A stretch of 24,400 nt of DNA from Candidatus Nealsoniibacteriota bacterium (GTDB taxonomy: Bacteria > Patescibacteriota > Minisyncoccia > Minisyncoccales > PWPS01): NCBI GenBank assembly GCA_003554445.1, contig PWGJ01000002.1:1-24400 (forward strand), given 5' to 3'. Under the pieces are notes generated by a model. That model was not told where the DNA came from. It saw nothing but the letters and a program-made list of their open reading frames with translations, and did not search any database. The position numbers and the translations under genes were made by a program. Positions 8,042 to 16,740 of the stretch are shown here, piece by piece (within the stretch, counting starts at the first letter, position 1; every line of letters begins with the position of its first letter).

Positions 8042-8779
8042 TTAACTATTATCAGTTTGACCCATTCCATGCAGGGTTTTAGTCAAAGAAATCATTACGT
8101 TCATGGTTAAGCGATCAGGATTGATCCGCAAAACGTTCAGATAGCCGTCTTTAAAGTCTTTCTGATCCACGTCAATCTTGCCGTTATCGGTCATCCCGTT
8201 TAAACTGCCTACTTTAGAGATATCAAAGTCATTGTTGCCATCATGGTCGGCCACCAAAATAACCTTGCTGTCTCCGGTAGGTGCCTGCGAGAAGTTTTCG
8301 TTGACGGTCACTACGGTAGGATCAGCATCAGTATTGCCGGTAACTGTCCTGATGTCACCTTTGCCGGGCCCTGCATAGATATACAGGATTGCCCCTTTTA
8401 AGCTGTCATCATTGGTAGCCGAGCTCAAAGGAAGGGTGATCTGCTTCAGGTTAGCGGTATTACCATCAACGTCCTCTTTGATATCCTCATGGTTCTCAAA
8501 GGTGCATTCATAGACACTGTAAGGGCTGTCATAAACAGCAATCCAGGTGCCATCATCTACACTTTCTTCGGTATGGGCGCATACCCCGACAATAGGTTCG
8601 TCTTCATCGGGACTGTCTGTATGAGCCATCGGTTCTAACAAACCGTCCTTTAGTTTTACCAACTGGCCCTTCTCAAAGTCTTCCCCGCCTTTAGCAAGAT
8701 AGGGGACAGCATTAGTTATAAAGCCAGCTTTGTTGTAACGCATTTCTAAACCAATAGTTTCCCTAGGTTCATAACTCAT
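8042..8779 (-). CDS. Probable head decoration / capsid accessory protein
   Basis: This 245-aa acidic protein lies between scaffold and major capsid genes, where many phages encode a decoration protein. The N-terminal half reads like a small beta-barrel (GGEDFEKGQLVKLKDGLLEPM, then EPIVGVCAHTEESVDDGTWIAVYDS), a pattern seen in capsid-decorating domains that list a value, its penalty and an accessory term. The middle (GAILYIYAGPGKGDIRTVTGN) and the Asp-rich C-terminus are also beta-like. The start ATG has AGAGGTG about 10 nt upstream. The role is inferred from position and fold pattern. Confidence 0.55.
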   Translation of the reverse strand: MSYEPRETIGLEMRYNKAGFITNAVPYLAKGGEDFEKGQLVKLKDGLLEPMAHTDSPDEDEPIVGVCAHTEESVDDGTWIAVYDSPYSVYECTFENHEDIKEDVDGNTANLKQITLPLSSATNDDSLKGAILYIYAGPGKGDIRTVTGNTDADPTVVTVNENFSQAPTGDSKVILVADHDGNNDFDISKVGSLNGMTDNGKIDVDQKDFKDGYLNVLRINPDRLTMNVMISLTKTLHGMGQTDNS

Positions 8780-8803
8780 CTTTTAGTGTCACCTCTTTCA
8801 ATT

Positions 8804-9718
8804 TTAAGCAAATGGTTTTTGCTTTTCTTTTTGAATCTTTTGGTATTCCTGGTATGCTTCTTTGGGATCTACGTCTAATTGATCTGCAAAAAACTGCAGC
8901 TCTTTGGGGATAGACGGTTCAGCGTACCCTGTTCCTGAGCTTGATTCAGGAGACATCTGAGGCTTCTTAGAGTGCGCCATTTTCCGTTGTGCAGTGTCCT
9001 GGATGTTTTGCATCAAATCCCCGCTAACTGCCTTTTCACCAAGGATATAGTTCATTGCTGCCGTCCAGCCTAACTGCTGGCCGTACTGCGATAACTCATC
9101 GATCTCTTTTTCGTATTTTTTAACTGTCGGATTGTTAATATACTGGTCTTTTTCCCGGTTGTATTCCATCATACGCTGTTGCTGTTGCTGCTGTGCATTA
9201 ATCTCAACAATTTGGTTTGACAGCTTTTTATTGGTTTCTTCTAAATCAAAGTATTTCTGCGCCTCTTCGGTTTCGATGCCCTTTTCCTCAGCAAAATCTT
9301 CGACCATCTGTTTGCGCAGTTCTGCAGCAACGTCTTTTAAAGACATCCCGGTTTGCTGCTCGATCATCTTAGCGGTTTCCTCTAAATCCCTGCCCTTGAT
9401 CCGGGCATTGCCCACGATATCGTTTACCTTGGTTTGCGGTAACAGCTTTTCACCGTTGGGGTCATACCAAACCCCTTCTTTTTCATCGAAGTATGGTGCC
9501 TGTGCTGCTGTCTCAGCTTCTTCAGTCTCTTCAGCTTCTTCTTCGGTTTCGTGGGCCTCTTCCTCTTGCTCCTGTTGTTCTTCACCTTCGTCTTCTTCGG
9601 CACCGAAAAGGGTTTCAAAGTCTAAGTTACTCAGATCATCAATTTCCCCTTCGATCTCTTCTTCTTCAACTTCTCCCTGCTCTTCTTCAGTACCTTCTTC
9701 ATAAAGCTCGTCTGTCAT
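8804..9718 (-). CDS. Scaffolding protein
   Basis: This 304-aa protein very probably guides procapsid assembly. Residues 1-75 are extremely acidic (runs of Glu). Residues about 85-135 contain FDEKEGVWYDPNGEKLLPQ and a short globular part. Residues about 140-215 are predicted coiled coil with a Gln-rich stretch. The C-terminus is basic and helical (KIQKEKQKPFA), as expected for a capsid-binding end. Position directly after the portal gene and before the capsid genes is the standard place for scaffold. No protease signature is present, so scaffold release in the P22 manner is possible. Its own promoter candidate and the terminator upstream suggest a separate transcription unit. ATG is preceded by GGGAGG. 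Confidence 0.68.
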   Translation of the reverse strand: MTDELYEEGTEEEQGEVEEEEIEGEIDDLSNLDFETLFGAEEDEGEEQQEQEEEAHETEEEAEETEEAETAAQAPYFDEKEGVWYDPNGEKLLPQTKVNDIVGNARIKGRDLEETAKMIEQQTGMSLKDVAAELRKQMVEDFAEEKGIETEEAQKYFDLEETNKKLSNQIVEINAQQQQQQRMMEYNREKDQYINNPTVKKYEKEIDELSQYGQQLGWTAAMNYILGEKAVSGDLMQNIQDTAQRKMAHSKKPQMSPESSSGTGYAEPSIPKELQFFADQLDVDPKEAYQEYQKIQKEKQKPFA

Positions 9719-9766
9719 GTGTTTCCTCCCGGTTTATAGCCCCGTATGGCTGTAGATTTTCCGCAG

Positions 9767-9794
9767 AGTTTAATGACATCGGCGTATTGGTCAA
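9767..9794 (-). promoter_or_regulatory. Candidate leftward promoter for scaffold/capsid unit
   Basis: TTGACC (9794-9789) and TAAACT (9772-9767), separated by 16 bp, lie about 50 nt upstream of the scaffold start and just downstream of a strong terminator. The -35 is 5/6 and the -10 is 4/6 to the vegetative consensus. The position makes functional sense because capsid and scaffold are needed in larger amounts than portal and terminase. Confidence 0.4.
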
Positions 9795-9830
9795 AGTTTG
9801 ATTTTTACCGTCCGAGGACGTAAGAAAGCA

Positions 9831-9855
9831 TAAAAAATACCCGGCTTTTGCCGGG
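9831..9855 (-). terminator. Intrinsic terminator between portal and scaffold genes
   Basis: On the minus strand CCCGGC-AAAA-GCCGGG is followed by TATTTTTTA. This is a textbook stem, tetraloop and T tract located 29 nt after the portal stop codon. It separates the terminase-portal genes from the scaffold-capsid genes. Confidence 0.75.
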
Positions 9856-9883
9856 CACTTAGATTAACCTTATTTAATTAAAT

Positions 9884-12115
9884 TTAAGGTGATGGGGAGA
9901 TCATATCCTGACTACCGGTCATCACCTGCATGGCTACCCTTTCCCTTGCTTCAGGGGGCAGCCGGTTGAACTTCTCGGCCAAATCCGGCCTTTCTGCGAA
10001 GATTCTTTCTAAGTATTGACTAACGTCTATGTCGCCCTGCTCTCGTGGCGAAGCCGGCATCCCTGCCCCTGGAGCCTGTTCGACTCCTGCCGGGGGCATG
10101 CCTTCTGCCGGGGGAGGCATTTGTTCAGGTGGCATGCCCCCTTCTGGAGCCATAGGGGGAACCTCTTGTGCTTTTGCTTCTGCTTCCATTTGTGCCATAT
10201 CCTGCTCTATTTGTGCATGGCTGGCCTCTTCTTCTTTTTGCTTTTTCATCAACCCTCTAATCGGCGGGAACTTGCCGTGCTCCATCACGTAGAAGAAGGT
10301 TTCAATGTCGATCAATTCTCCCATCAACAGCTCTTTTGCGGTCTCCATGTGGAAGGCCCTGTCTGTTGGCTGTGCGGTTGAAACCCTGCTCTTGGTGTCT
10401 AGTTCAGGGCAGTAAACTTCGTATTCTACTGTCATTTCCTGCTCGTATTCAGGGTCTTCTTTTAGCATATCGATTAAATCAATCTCTCTGGCTACATCAT
10501 CATCGTAATCCCTCACTTCTGAAGTGCCGACTTTAAGATCGAATATATGGACTTTCCTGATATCTTCCGGTTGGAATATCTTATGCTCCAGCCCGGATGA
10601 CCGTTTGGTTTCTAATACATACCCAGGCGGTATTTGTCCTGGGAAGGGGTGTTCTTCGCCGGTTTCCTCGTTTATTATCACGTATTCAGTGGTTTCTGCA
10701 TTATCGCCTAAAATGCGGTAAGCTCTTCTTTCGGTATAAAATCTGGTGATTAAATGATTCATATAGTTGCCGATTTCTTCGTATGCAGTTATCATGGCAT
10801 TTTCTGCTGACCGCAGCCTGATGCGGGCCCTGGCAGAAAGTAAGTCCAATGCCCTAAACGCAACCACACTGCCGGGGGTTCTTCCCTGCGATATGTCGTG
10901 CCGGCCAATAATTGCTTCCATGGTCTTTTCTAATCTTTGCGTTTCCTGGCTTAAGGTTGGATCGACCCCCCGGCCATGGATTCTTTTAATTTCTTCGATA
11001 TTGTTTACCGCAAAATACATGTTTGGCAGGGTGCCGTACTGCCTTAAGAATTTTTCCTGTTTTGGACTGATTGCCCCCGGCTTGTAGAAGGTTTGCCCTA
11101 GTGCAAAGTGCATGTGCCCTTCTAAGATTAATTCTGCAGTTTTGTTGAGGGCAATCTGTGGTGACTTTAAAAACCATGCTTCACCGTAACCCCATACGCT
11201 GTTTTCCCTGGGGTATCTCTGCCTGAAAATAAAGGGAAAAGTAGGGTCTTCTTCGGGTTCAAAGTAAATAAAGTTCTCGTGATGCAGGTAAGTCGGGTTT
11301 CTTTCGCCACACCACCATACCACGTGCATGCCGTACTTATTGTTCATCTCACTGTCGTCATCACGATCAGTGATCATCGGCTTGCCCTTATACCAGGTTT
11401 CCACCAATAAAACTTCTTCATCTTCCCCGCTATAACGATGCACTTCATCTTCTGATATTTGCATCCTGGCAGTAGGTTCATCTGCCTGCACCTCTACACC
11501 AAACTTCTCTTCAATATATTCTTTAGAACGATAAAATGCTTTATGAATCCTTTGTCCTTCCTCGATATCTGCCCGGCACCTGGCATCGGGAAATACTGCC
11601 TGCGGGTGCAGCGACTGTAACCTGATGTCGCCTTCCCACCGGTTTGGGCCCCTGCCACCTTTCCAGCCTGGATCCCAAAATGTATGCCATATCCCGGTGC
11701 CGTATAAAAAGAAATTCCTGGTGTATCTTTCTCTTTGATGCAAAGTTTTATTCTTATACATGACATGCTTTTTTAAGTCAGTCATGATATTGGCAATATC
11801 GTCTGCTCCCGGCTCAGTAGGATAGTCTATGATTTCCATATCCTCTGAAAACTCAGCCACCATGCCTTCAATCAAAGAAAAGATATAGTTTTCTACTGTA
11901 TTCGGCCTGCTTTGTTTTTGCCGGTTAGTCCTTAAGGGCATCCCCAAAGGATCTTTTAAGCTCCAGTGATCGCCGTTATACATCTTGTAGCATTCTTCAA
12001 ATTCTTCCTGTATCGGCATTTTCGCCAAACGGTCGGTATCAAACCACCGGTAGAGCTTTTTCATCTCATCGGGGTGCCTGGTTTCTTCATATTCTTTGAC
12101 TTCACTATCAGCCAT
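9884..12115 (-). CDS. Portal protein
   Basis: This 743-aa protein forms the dodecameric ring at one vertex through which DNA is pumped. Supporting features are the size (P22 portal is 725 aa), an N-terminal EEFEECYKMYNGDHW-type helix, the NSVWGYGEAWFLKSPQ segment, the long wing/stem region with ETQRLEKTMEAIIGRHDISQGRTPG, and a SARARIRLRSAENAM helix. A VRDYDDDVAREIDLIDML segment follows. Residues about 640-705 are Pro/Met/Gly-rich and probably disordered, ending in a helical tail. The gene follows terminase and accessory genes and precedes the scaffold, the classical order. Start ATG lies 7 nt after TAGGAGG. Grouping with P22-like or another short-tailed portal family is inference from length and context. 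Confidence 0.75.
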   Translation of the reverse strand: MADSEVKEYEETRHPDEMKKLYRWFDTDRLAKMPIQEEFEECYKMYNGDHWSLKDPLGMPLRTNRQKQSRPNTVENYIFSLIEGMVAEFSEDMEIIDYPTEPGADDIANIMTDLKKHVMYKNKTLHQRERYTRNFFLYGTGIWHTFWDPGWKGGRGPNRWEGDIRLQSLHPQAVFPDARCRADIEEGQRIHKAFYRSKEYIEEKFGVEVQADEPTARMQISEDEVHRYSGEDEEVLLVETWYKGKPMITDRDDDSEMNNKYGMHVVWWCGERNPTYLHHENFIYFEPEEDPTFPFIFRQRYPRENSVWGYGEAWFLKSPQIALNKTAELILEGHMHFALGQTFYKPGAISPKQEKFLRQYGTLPNMYFAVNNIEEIKRIHGRGVDPTLSQETQRLEKTMEAIIGRHDISQGRTPGSVVAFRALDLLSARARIRLRSAENAMITAYEEIGNYMNHLITRFYTERRAYRILGDNAETTEYVIINEETGEEHPFPGQIPPGYVLETKRSSGLEHKIFQPEDIRKVHIFDLKVGTSEVRDYDDDVAREIDLIDMLKEDPEYEQEMTVEYEVYCPELDTKSRVSTAQPTDRAFHMETAKELLMGELIDIETFFYVMEHGKFPPIRGLMKKQKEEEASHAQIEQDMAQMEAEAKAQEVPPMAPEGGMPPEQMPPPAEGMPPAGVEQAPGAGMPASPREQGDIDVSQYLERIFAERPDLAEKFNRLPPEARERVAMQVMTGSQDMISPSP

Positions 12116-12124
12116 AATTGCCTC

Positions 12125-12625
12125 CTATTCCCCGTAACGCAGTTGATACTCTTTCTTCATTTCCTCTAATTCTTGCCTGGCCCTTCTAAATACGGCAATC
12201 GCTTCGTCTTTCCAGTCAGGGCCCTGTTTGTTGGGGTCTTGCAAGTTCTTTTCTTCAAGCACGTGCAGCCAGTAACCCTCTATTGGAGGCATTACGAAGC
12301 TGCCTTCTTCATCGAATGCCTGATCAATCATTTCTTCTGCTGGCGGTACATTAGCCGGTCTTTTAGGCTCAGGCATTCTGCCCTTGGGCTGTTTTCTTGG
12401 CTGCTTTTTGCCACCTGTTTGTGATGCTTTTTTTGCCAACTGCCGAATAGCGGTTTTTGCTTCATCACTGACAGGGTGCCTGGTTGCTCCACCTGCAGTA
12501 AGCGGTTCGCCGGGCTGTGCTTTTTTAGCCACATTCCTTAAGTAATCGACCATATTGTCTTCCCTGGCCTTCATTTTCCTGTTAGGAACGCTCTGCTGCT
12601 TATATGACATTGGGCTTCTATTCAT
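12125..12625 (-). CDS. Hypothetical basic phage protein
   Basis: A 166-aa protein of unknown function. Residues 1-90 are strongly basic and low complexity (KKASQTGGKKQPRKQPKGRMPEPKR). Residues 95-166 are acidic and helical, with an EGYWLHVLEEKNLQ segment and a Trp/Lys-rich helix. It sits 9 nt before the portal gene and 11 nt after the previous gene, so it is part of the terminase-portal operon. The basic tail could bind DNA or the capsid interior; that is conjecture. ATG is 6 nt after GTAGGAGG. Confidence 0.55.
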   Translation of the reverse strand: MNRSPMSYKQQSVPNRKMKAREDNMVDYLRNVAKKAQPGEPLTAGGATRHPVSDEAKTAIRQLAKKASQTGGKKQPRKQPKGRMPEPKRPANVPPAEEMIDQAFDEEGSFVMPPIEGYWLHVLEEKNLQDPNKQGPDWKDEAIAVFRRARQELEEMKKEYQLRYGE

Positions 12626-12636
12626 TTACAGTCCTC

Positions 12637-13434
12637 CTACCTGGGGCGGACACTTTTACTTGTGGGCGGCCCGCCTTTTGCTACACGCCCCATTTCTTCT
12701 TCCCTTCGTTTCCGGTTAACTGCATAACTTTCTCTGGCAGCACTTCTTTTTTCAGCCAGCTTATCCTGGATTCTTCTGTGGGTATCTTGCCCGATATAAT
12801 CCTGCTTTGCTGCCGGATCCTCTGCTAAGGGTTCTATTGCATGCCCCGTTACCCGGTCGTGATAGCCTGATTGATAATGCGGTGACATCGTGGGATCTGA
12901 ATAATAGTGCGGTTGGTGCCAGTAAGTATCGGAATAACCTGCTTTTTCAGCTCTCCTGCGCTCCATCATCGGGCTTATGCCGTACTGCTGAAAGAAGGTT
13001 GGTGGCCCTCCGAAGGTTTGCGCTTGCTGTACCCAGCTTGGTGCCCCAGGTGATGCTTCCCTTCTACCGGCTGATCCGCCGAAGTCGAAGCCTGTCGGCC
13101 CCTCTCCCTGCTGCATTCTCTGGATCCACTCTTGCTCAGTATAGCGAGGCTCATCGTCTGTGGTGTCTGTTTCAGTTTTTGGATCTGTTTTAGCTGTTTC
13201 ATCTTCAACTTCCTCACCTGCTTTTCTTAGTTGATTCATCAATGCTATTTGCACATTGATCGGCAGATGGCTGCCGTCACCTGTCCACATATAATATTCA
13301 TCGGGATTATCAATATTCCTGATTAAATAGCTGCCATCTTCAAGCTCAATTATTTCATATTCCTTATCTTTTGCCCCGGCATCAGCTTTATCTACATCCC
13401 AGCTCTCAATGTCTGAACGTAGTCTTTCTACCAT
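12637..13434 (-). CDS. Hypothetical disordered phage protein
   Basis: A 265-aa protein without a recognised domain. Its first 75 residues look folded (YEIIELEDGSYLIRNIDNPDEYYMW). The rest is rich in Gly, Gln, Pro, His, Tyr and Arg, with a His/Tyr-rich patch (YWHQPHYYSDPTMSPHYQSGYH) near residues 180-205 and a basic helical C-terminus. A GGAGGG site lies 7 nt upstream of the ATG at 13434; a TTG in frame at 13449 would overlap that site and was not used. It is probably a virion-associated or assembly accessory protein, judged only by operon position. Confidence 0.55.
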   Translation of the reverse strand: MVERLRSDIESWDVDKADAGAKDKEYEIIELEDGSYLIRNIDNPDEYYMWTGDGSHLPINVQIALMNQLRKAGEEVEDETAKTDPKTETDTTDDEPRYTEQEWIQRMQQGEGPTGFDFGGSAGRREASPGAPSWVQQAQTFGGPPTFFQQYGISPMMERRRAEKAGYSDTYWHQPHYYSDPTMSPHYQSGYHDRVTGHAIEPLAEDPAAKQDYIGQDTHRRIQDKLAEKRSAARESYAVNRKRREEEMGRVAKGGPPTSKSVRPR

Positions 13435-13457
13435 TTGCTTGCCCTCCAATCACGCTC

Positions 13458-13712
13458 TTAGCGTATATACTTGATCGTGTCTACTTCCAGGCCCTTGTCA
13501 GTCAATTCTCCATCAACCTGCAGCCGGGCATAACCGCTTGTGCCGAGATACTGAAACTCATCAACCAGCTCTTTTGGGATGACAAATCTTTTTGGCTTTT
13601 GCTTCGGCACGGTATGCTGGTAATATACATGGGTTGCCATTTCTTTTCGGGTCTCAAAAGTTGCCCCGCAGGTTTTACAGGTAAATTTTTTTTGTTTTTC
13701 AGCCGTAGTCAT
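13458..13712 (-). CDS. Small C2H2 zinc-finger protein
   Basis: This 84-aa protein has a classical C2H2 finger near its N-terminus: Cys12, Cys15, His28 and His33 (C-x2-C-x12-H-x4-H) with Phe and Met at hydrophobic positions (FTCKTCGATFETRKEMATHV). The C-terminal half (residues about 42-84) is a separate small segment with VDEFQYLGTSGYARLQVDG. Such single fingers occur in some phages but are rare next to portal genes. It may bind DNA or a protein partner. ATG lies 6 nt after TTAGGAGG. The finger is directly visible; the function is unknown. Confidence 0.68.
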   Translation of the reverse strand: MTTAEKQKKFTCKTCGATFETRKEMATHVYYQHTVPKQKPKRFVIPKELVDEFQYLGTSGYARLQVDGELTDKGLEVDTIKYIR

Positions 13713-13721
13713 GTTTGCCTC

Positions 13722-13970
13722 CTAACTAAAATAACTCTTGTAATTGGTTTCTATGTTGCTTGAATCCTTGTCTTCAGGTGCCGGTTCCTCTTCATTCAAA
13801 CCGAAGCCCGCCTTCCCCGCCTTCATGATTTTTTCCAATTCTTCATCTGACTCCTGTTCACCAAGCTTTTTCATGTTCCACATAAAAACTTTTTGCTGTA
13901 AGATGTCTTTACTTACCGATACAACAAACCCAATCCCAAAAGCTACTAAATGAAAAATATCCAGCTCCAC
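13722..13970 (-). CDS. Small protein with N-terminal hydrophobic segment
   Basis: An 82-aa protein with an N-terminal hydrophobic stretch (IFHLVAFGIGFVVSVS, about residues 5-20) that could be a membrane or buried helix, followed by a charged helix with EESDEELEKIMKAGKAG and an acidic disordered tail. The GTG at 13970 was chosen because GGGGG lies 8 nt upstream. It is placed directly after the large terminase gene. No family is recognised; a membrane-linked role would be speculation. Confidence 0.5.
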   Translation of the reverse strand: MELDIFHLVAFGIGFVVSVSKDILQQKVFMWNMKKLGEQESDEELEKIMKAGKAGFGLNEEEPAPEDKDSSNIETNYKSYFS

Positions 13971-13984
13971 CTATTCATCCCCCT

Positions 13985-15469
13985 TTAGATTCCAAAAAAT
14001 GATACTGCTTCACCATCTTCAAGATCATGCAACTCGTCATCTTCTTCCATATCATAACCGCCAAACTGCTCCCTTGAGCCTGCGTAAAAGCTGCCCCCTT
14101 CATTCGGAGAGGGCCTGCTCATTAACCCGTACCTGGCTGCTTCCGGGGCATGATCTTCACAGTCCCCTGAAACATCCTCCACCTTTAGCTTGTCATGAAT
14201 CATTTCCGGGATAGTCCTTAATAGATTCTCGCAACTGGTAAATATCTGCCACCAGGGTTGCTCATCCGGTGCCTCAGCCATAAACTCTCTCATTCTTTGC
14301 CAGCCGATTATCCTGCGGTTATCTGCCGGCTCCACGTTCATTCGCAGCTTTTGAAATTCATCGGCTACTGTTTCACCGGGAGAATCTTTTGCCCCCAACC
14401 CTGATTCCCTGAAAGCATCGGGGCTGGCCTTAATGTATTCTAACTGTTCATTGCCGGTTATATCCAACACGTATTGGGCAAGCTCCCCTGCCCTCATTTG
14501 GGTTATATAGAGCTCCCTGTAGGTGTATATCCTGCCCATGGTCGGCTCAATAGCATGCCACAAAAAACAGGCCGGTGCTGCAAATCCCCAATCAAAAGAG
14601 CCAAACCTGCGCCAATGATCAGGGATATCGAAGGGTTCAACACTGTGCGTGTCTCTTCTGAATTCCCTGAAATACTGGCCGGCAAATACATCCCAATCGC
14701 CTTCTAAGAGTGCCCTGCGCATATCATCGGGCATATTCTCCAGCGTATGCCGATACGAAGGGTCTCTTTGCTCTAATACCTGATTATCATCTAACCTGGC
14801 CGGTATATAGATATGCTTTTGGAATTTACCCGGCTGTATTTCTACATCTACCGGTTCGCTCGGTGCCCCCGCTTCTAAGAACATCTTGCGGTGATACCCG
14901 TGACTAACCCCACCAGGGTTGGTGGCAAGTACGCATAAAGCGGTACTCGGGCCTGTGACAGTTAACCTGTTTCTGGACATCAAGTATTCCAACTGCATCT
15001 CGGTAAACTGCGTTGACTCATCAAACATCAAGTAATCGAACTGTTGGGACTGATAATTGTGAATGTCAGCATCGGTCTTACAGTGAGCAAACTGAACAAC
15101 ACTGCCATTAAAGAATGTCCATCTTCTCATCCCGCCGTGCCATTTAGCAAACTTTACCTTGCCGGTGCCATCTAAATCCTGGTTAAATAGCTCCTGGCTT
15201 CTCATAATTAAACCGCCGGGGCCCTCTAATTGGGGGTACTCCCGGCGAAATATCGCTATATTGCATTTAGGATAAGTGATCGCTGCAATCATGGCCAGCA
15301 TTAAGAGAGCATCAGATTTACCTCCCCCGGCTGATCCGCCGTACATGATTCTTCTTGCCAGTGGAGGCTTCGGCTCTCCTCCGTCAAAGGGATAGCTTAA
15401 ACCGCATGCCCTTAAAAACTCTACCTGTCTTGGCTGCTGCTTCCATGGAATATCAATATTTATCGCCAT
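13985..15469 (-). CDS. terL: Terminase large subunit
   Basis: This 494-aa protein is the ATPase-nuclease motor that packages phage DNA into the prohead. Visible motifs are Walker A GGSAGGGKS (residues 44-52), Walker B DYLMFDE (145-151), the coupling motif ATNPGG (182-187), the first nuclease aspartate in SFDWGF (D293), a second acidic patch around SPDAF (about 370) and the C-terminal DH-PEAARYGLM block (about 439-450) typical of the RNase H-like nuclease. The length fits the family. The start ATG overlaps the upstream stop by one base (TAATG). Unusually, it is separated from the small subunit by a CHAP-domain gene and an opposing gene. Confidence 0.93.
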   Translation of the reverse strand: MAINIDIPWKQQPRQVEFLRACGLSYPFDGGEPKPPLARRIMYGGSAGGGKSDALLMLAMIAAITYPKCNIAIFRREYPQLEGPGGLIMRSQELFNQDLDGTGKVKFAKWHGGMRRWTFFNGSVVQFAHCKTDADIHNYQSQQFDYLMFDESTQFTEMQLEYLMSRNRLTVTGPSTALCVLATNPGGVSHGYHRKMFLEAGAPSEPVDVEIQPGKFQKHIYIPARLDDNQVLEQRDPSYRHTLENMPDDMRRALLEGDWDVFAGQYFREFRRDTHSVEPFDIPDHWRRFGSFDWGFAAPACFLWHAIEPTMGRIYTYRELYITQMRAGELAQYVLDITGNEQLEYIKASPDAFRESGLGAKDSPGETVADEFQKLRMNVEPADNRRIIGWQRMREFMAEAPDEQPWWQIFTSCENLLRTIPEMIHDKLKVEDVSGDCEDHAPEAARYGLMSRPSPNEGGSFYAGSREQFGGYDMEEDDELHDLEDGEAVSFFGI

Positions 15470-16674
15470 TATCGCCCACTCCTGGGCACGTGGATGAATG
15501 CATCGGGGTAAAGGGGATCGCCTGGTGACAAATCTCTTAAGTTATAGCTTTGACTAGACCAGCCGGTATCTGACATTAATATAGAGCCATCATCAAAAAC
15601 TTCCTCAACAACACCAACATGGCCTCTTCCTGACGGTGCCATAATAGGATGGTACCGGTCATAACTAGCGATTGCCCCTACTTCCGGAGTTCTTTCAACG
15701 TGCGCTCCCCTGCCAGCATTACCTTCCCACATCCATGCATCTCCCTGCAATGTATTTAATGCTTCAGGATCTGCCCCTAATTCTAATGCCCTTCCGTATG
15801 CATGATGGGTGCAGTTATGCTCACGATCCCATAAAGAAAACGGGTTATATTCGTTATAGTAGGGGCTGCCTTCACGATGATGCAGGTATTCTGCATTTGT
15901 TTCAGGAATTGCTTTTGTAGGCACTGATGGATCATAAGTCGTTTGCCCCGGAACTCTTGGTTCATATCCAGGATATATTGGATCTGTTGATGCAATATAT
16001 TCTGGTAGCCCCTTTTTATCCTCTATGCCCCTATAAAAATCTCTTATTGAAGCAGCCCCCCTGTCTCTGGGTGCCTCATCTAGCCTGTACCCTTCCCTTG
16101 GAGTAAGCGTTCTTGTTTCCCTGGGGTCTATATCTAACCGATATTCTTCCCTTGGGGCTAGGGCCTCCTTATCCCGCAAACCCATAAATACCCTATGTAT
16201 TATGTCTTCTCTGTCATCTACGGGAAATTGAAATAACCTGTGCGTTTCTTCTCCCCGTTCTCCGGGTTGCCTGCCCCAGGTGCGCTCAGGTTCTTCCTTT
16301 TGTCGTTCTGCTTCTTTTTTTCTTTTCTCATTGGCTTTAGCTGCACTATCAATAATATACTGCGCCTGGTTAAAATACGACCCAACCTTATTCATCCTGT
16401 CGGCTAAAGAGCTGGCTAATGCCTGCATGTCAGCTTCAGACATAACGCTGCGATCTGTTGCAGTGCTCGCAGCTCCTGTTGTGGTTGTCCTATGATCAAC
16501 GGGGGCAGCTTTTGCATCCTGTCTCTTCCTGCGCATTGCTGAAGGCAAACCCCTGGTTGCTTTTTGCGCCCTTGCCCCCTTGCCCGGCTCAATATGGCTT
16601 GATTGCTTGCCGTGTAAAGGGCTGCGCTTGCCATGCGTAGCCACTTCCATATCTATCTGCCATTGTCTCGGCAT
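15469..16674 (-). CDS. CHAP-domain peptidoglycan hydrolase-like virion protein
   Basis: This 401-aa protein ends in a CHAP domain (about residues 270-395), a cysteine peptidase/amidase fold that cleaves peptidoglycan. Probable catalytic Cys288 lies in HNCTHHAYGRALELG, His352 in GRGHVGVVEEV, and Asp369 in MSDTGW. Residues 1-165 are basic and low complexity. Two imperfect PRE-YRLD repeats (about 178-215) follow. With no holin nearby and a place among packaging and head genes, it could be an injected virion lysin or a lysis enzyme. ATG is preceded by AAAGGAGC. A leftward terminator lies just upstream. The CHAP call is firm; the role is inferred. Confidence 0.78.
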   Translation of the reverse strand: MPRQWQIDMEVATHGKRSPLHGKQSSHIEPGKGARAQKATRGLPSAMRRKRQDAKAAPVDHRTTTTGAASTATDRSVMSEADMQALASSLADRMNKVGSYFNQAQYIIDSAAKANEKRKKEAERQKEEPERTWGRQPGERGEETHRLFQFPVDDREDIIHRVFMGLRDKEALAPREEYRLDIDPRETRTLTPREGYRLDEAPRDRGAASIRDFYRGIEDKKGLPEYIASTDPIYPGYEPRVPGQTTYDPSVPTKAIPETNAEYLHHREGSPYYNEYNPFSLWDREHNCTHHAYGRALELGADPEALNTLQGDAWMWEGNAGRGAHVERTPEVGAIASYDRYHPIMAPSGRGHVGVVEEVFDDGSILMSDTGWSSQSYNLRDLSPGDPLYPDAFIHVPRSGR

Positions 16675-16694
16675 AGCGTATGCTCCTTTCCGTA

Positions 16695-16740
16695 CATAAA
16701 AACAGCCACCAAACGGAGAAATTAATCTCCCGGCGGTGGC
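16695..16740 (-). terminator. Intrinsic terminator/attenuator upstream of CHAP-terL operon
   Basis: GCCACC...GGTGGC encloses a second stem GGAGA-TTAATT-TCTCC, and on the minus strand the structure is followed by TGTTTTTAT. It lies only 21 nt upstream of the CHAP start codon, and downstream of a strong leftward promoter. It could end transcripts coming from the small terminase gene and also attenuate the late promoter. Confidence 0.72.

Noticed and set aside
9132..9704. Long plus-strand open frame of 190 codons (Ser/Cys-rich)
   Set aside because: It is antisense to the scaffold gene; its length follows from Glu/Gln codons on the other strand, and its composition is not protein-like.
10016..10381. 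Plus-strand open frame opposite the portal C-terminus
   Set aside because: Antisense of the Pro/Met-rich tail of the portal; Cys/Trp/His-rich product without a ribosome binding site.
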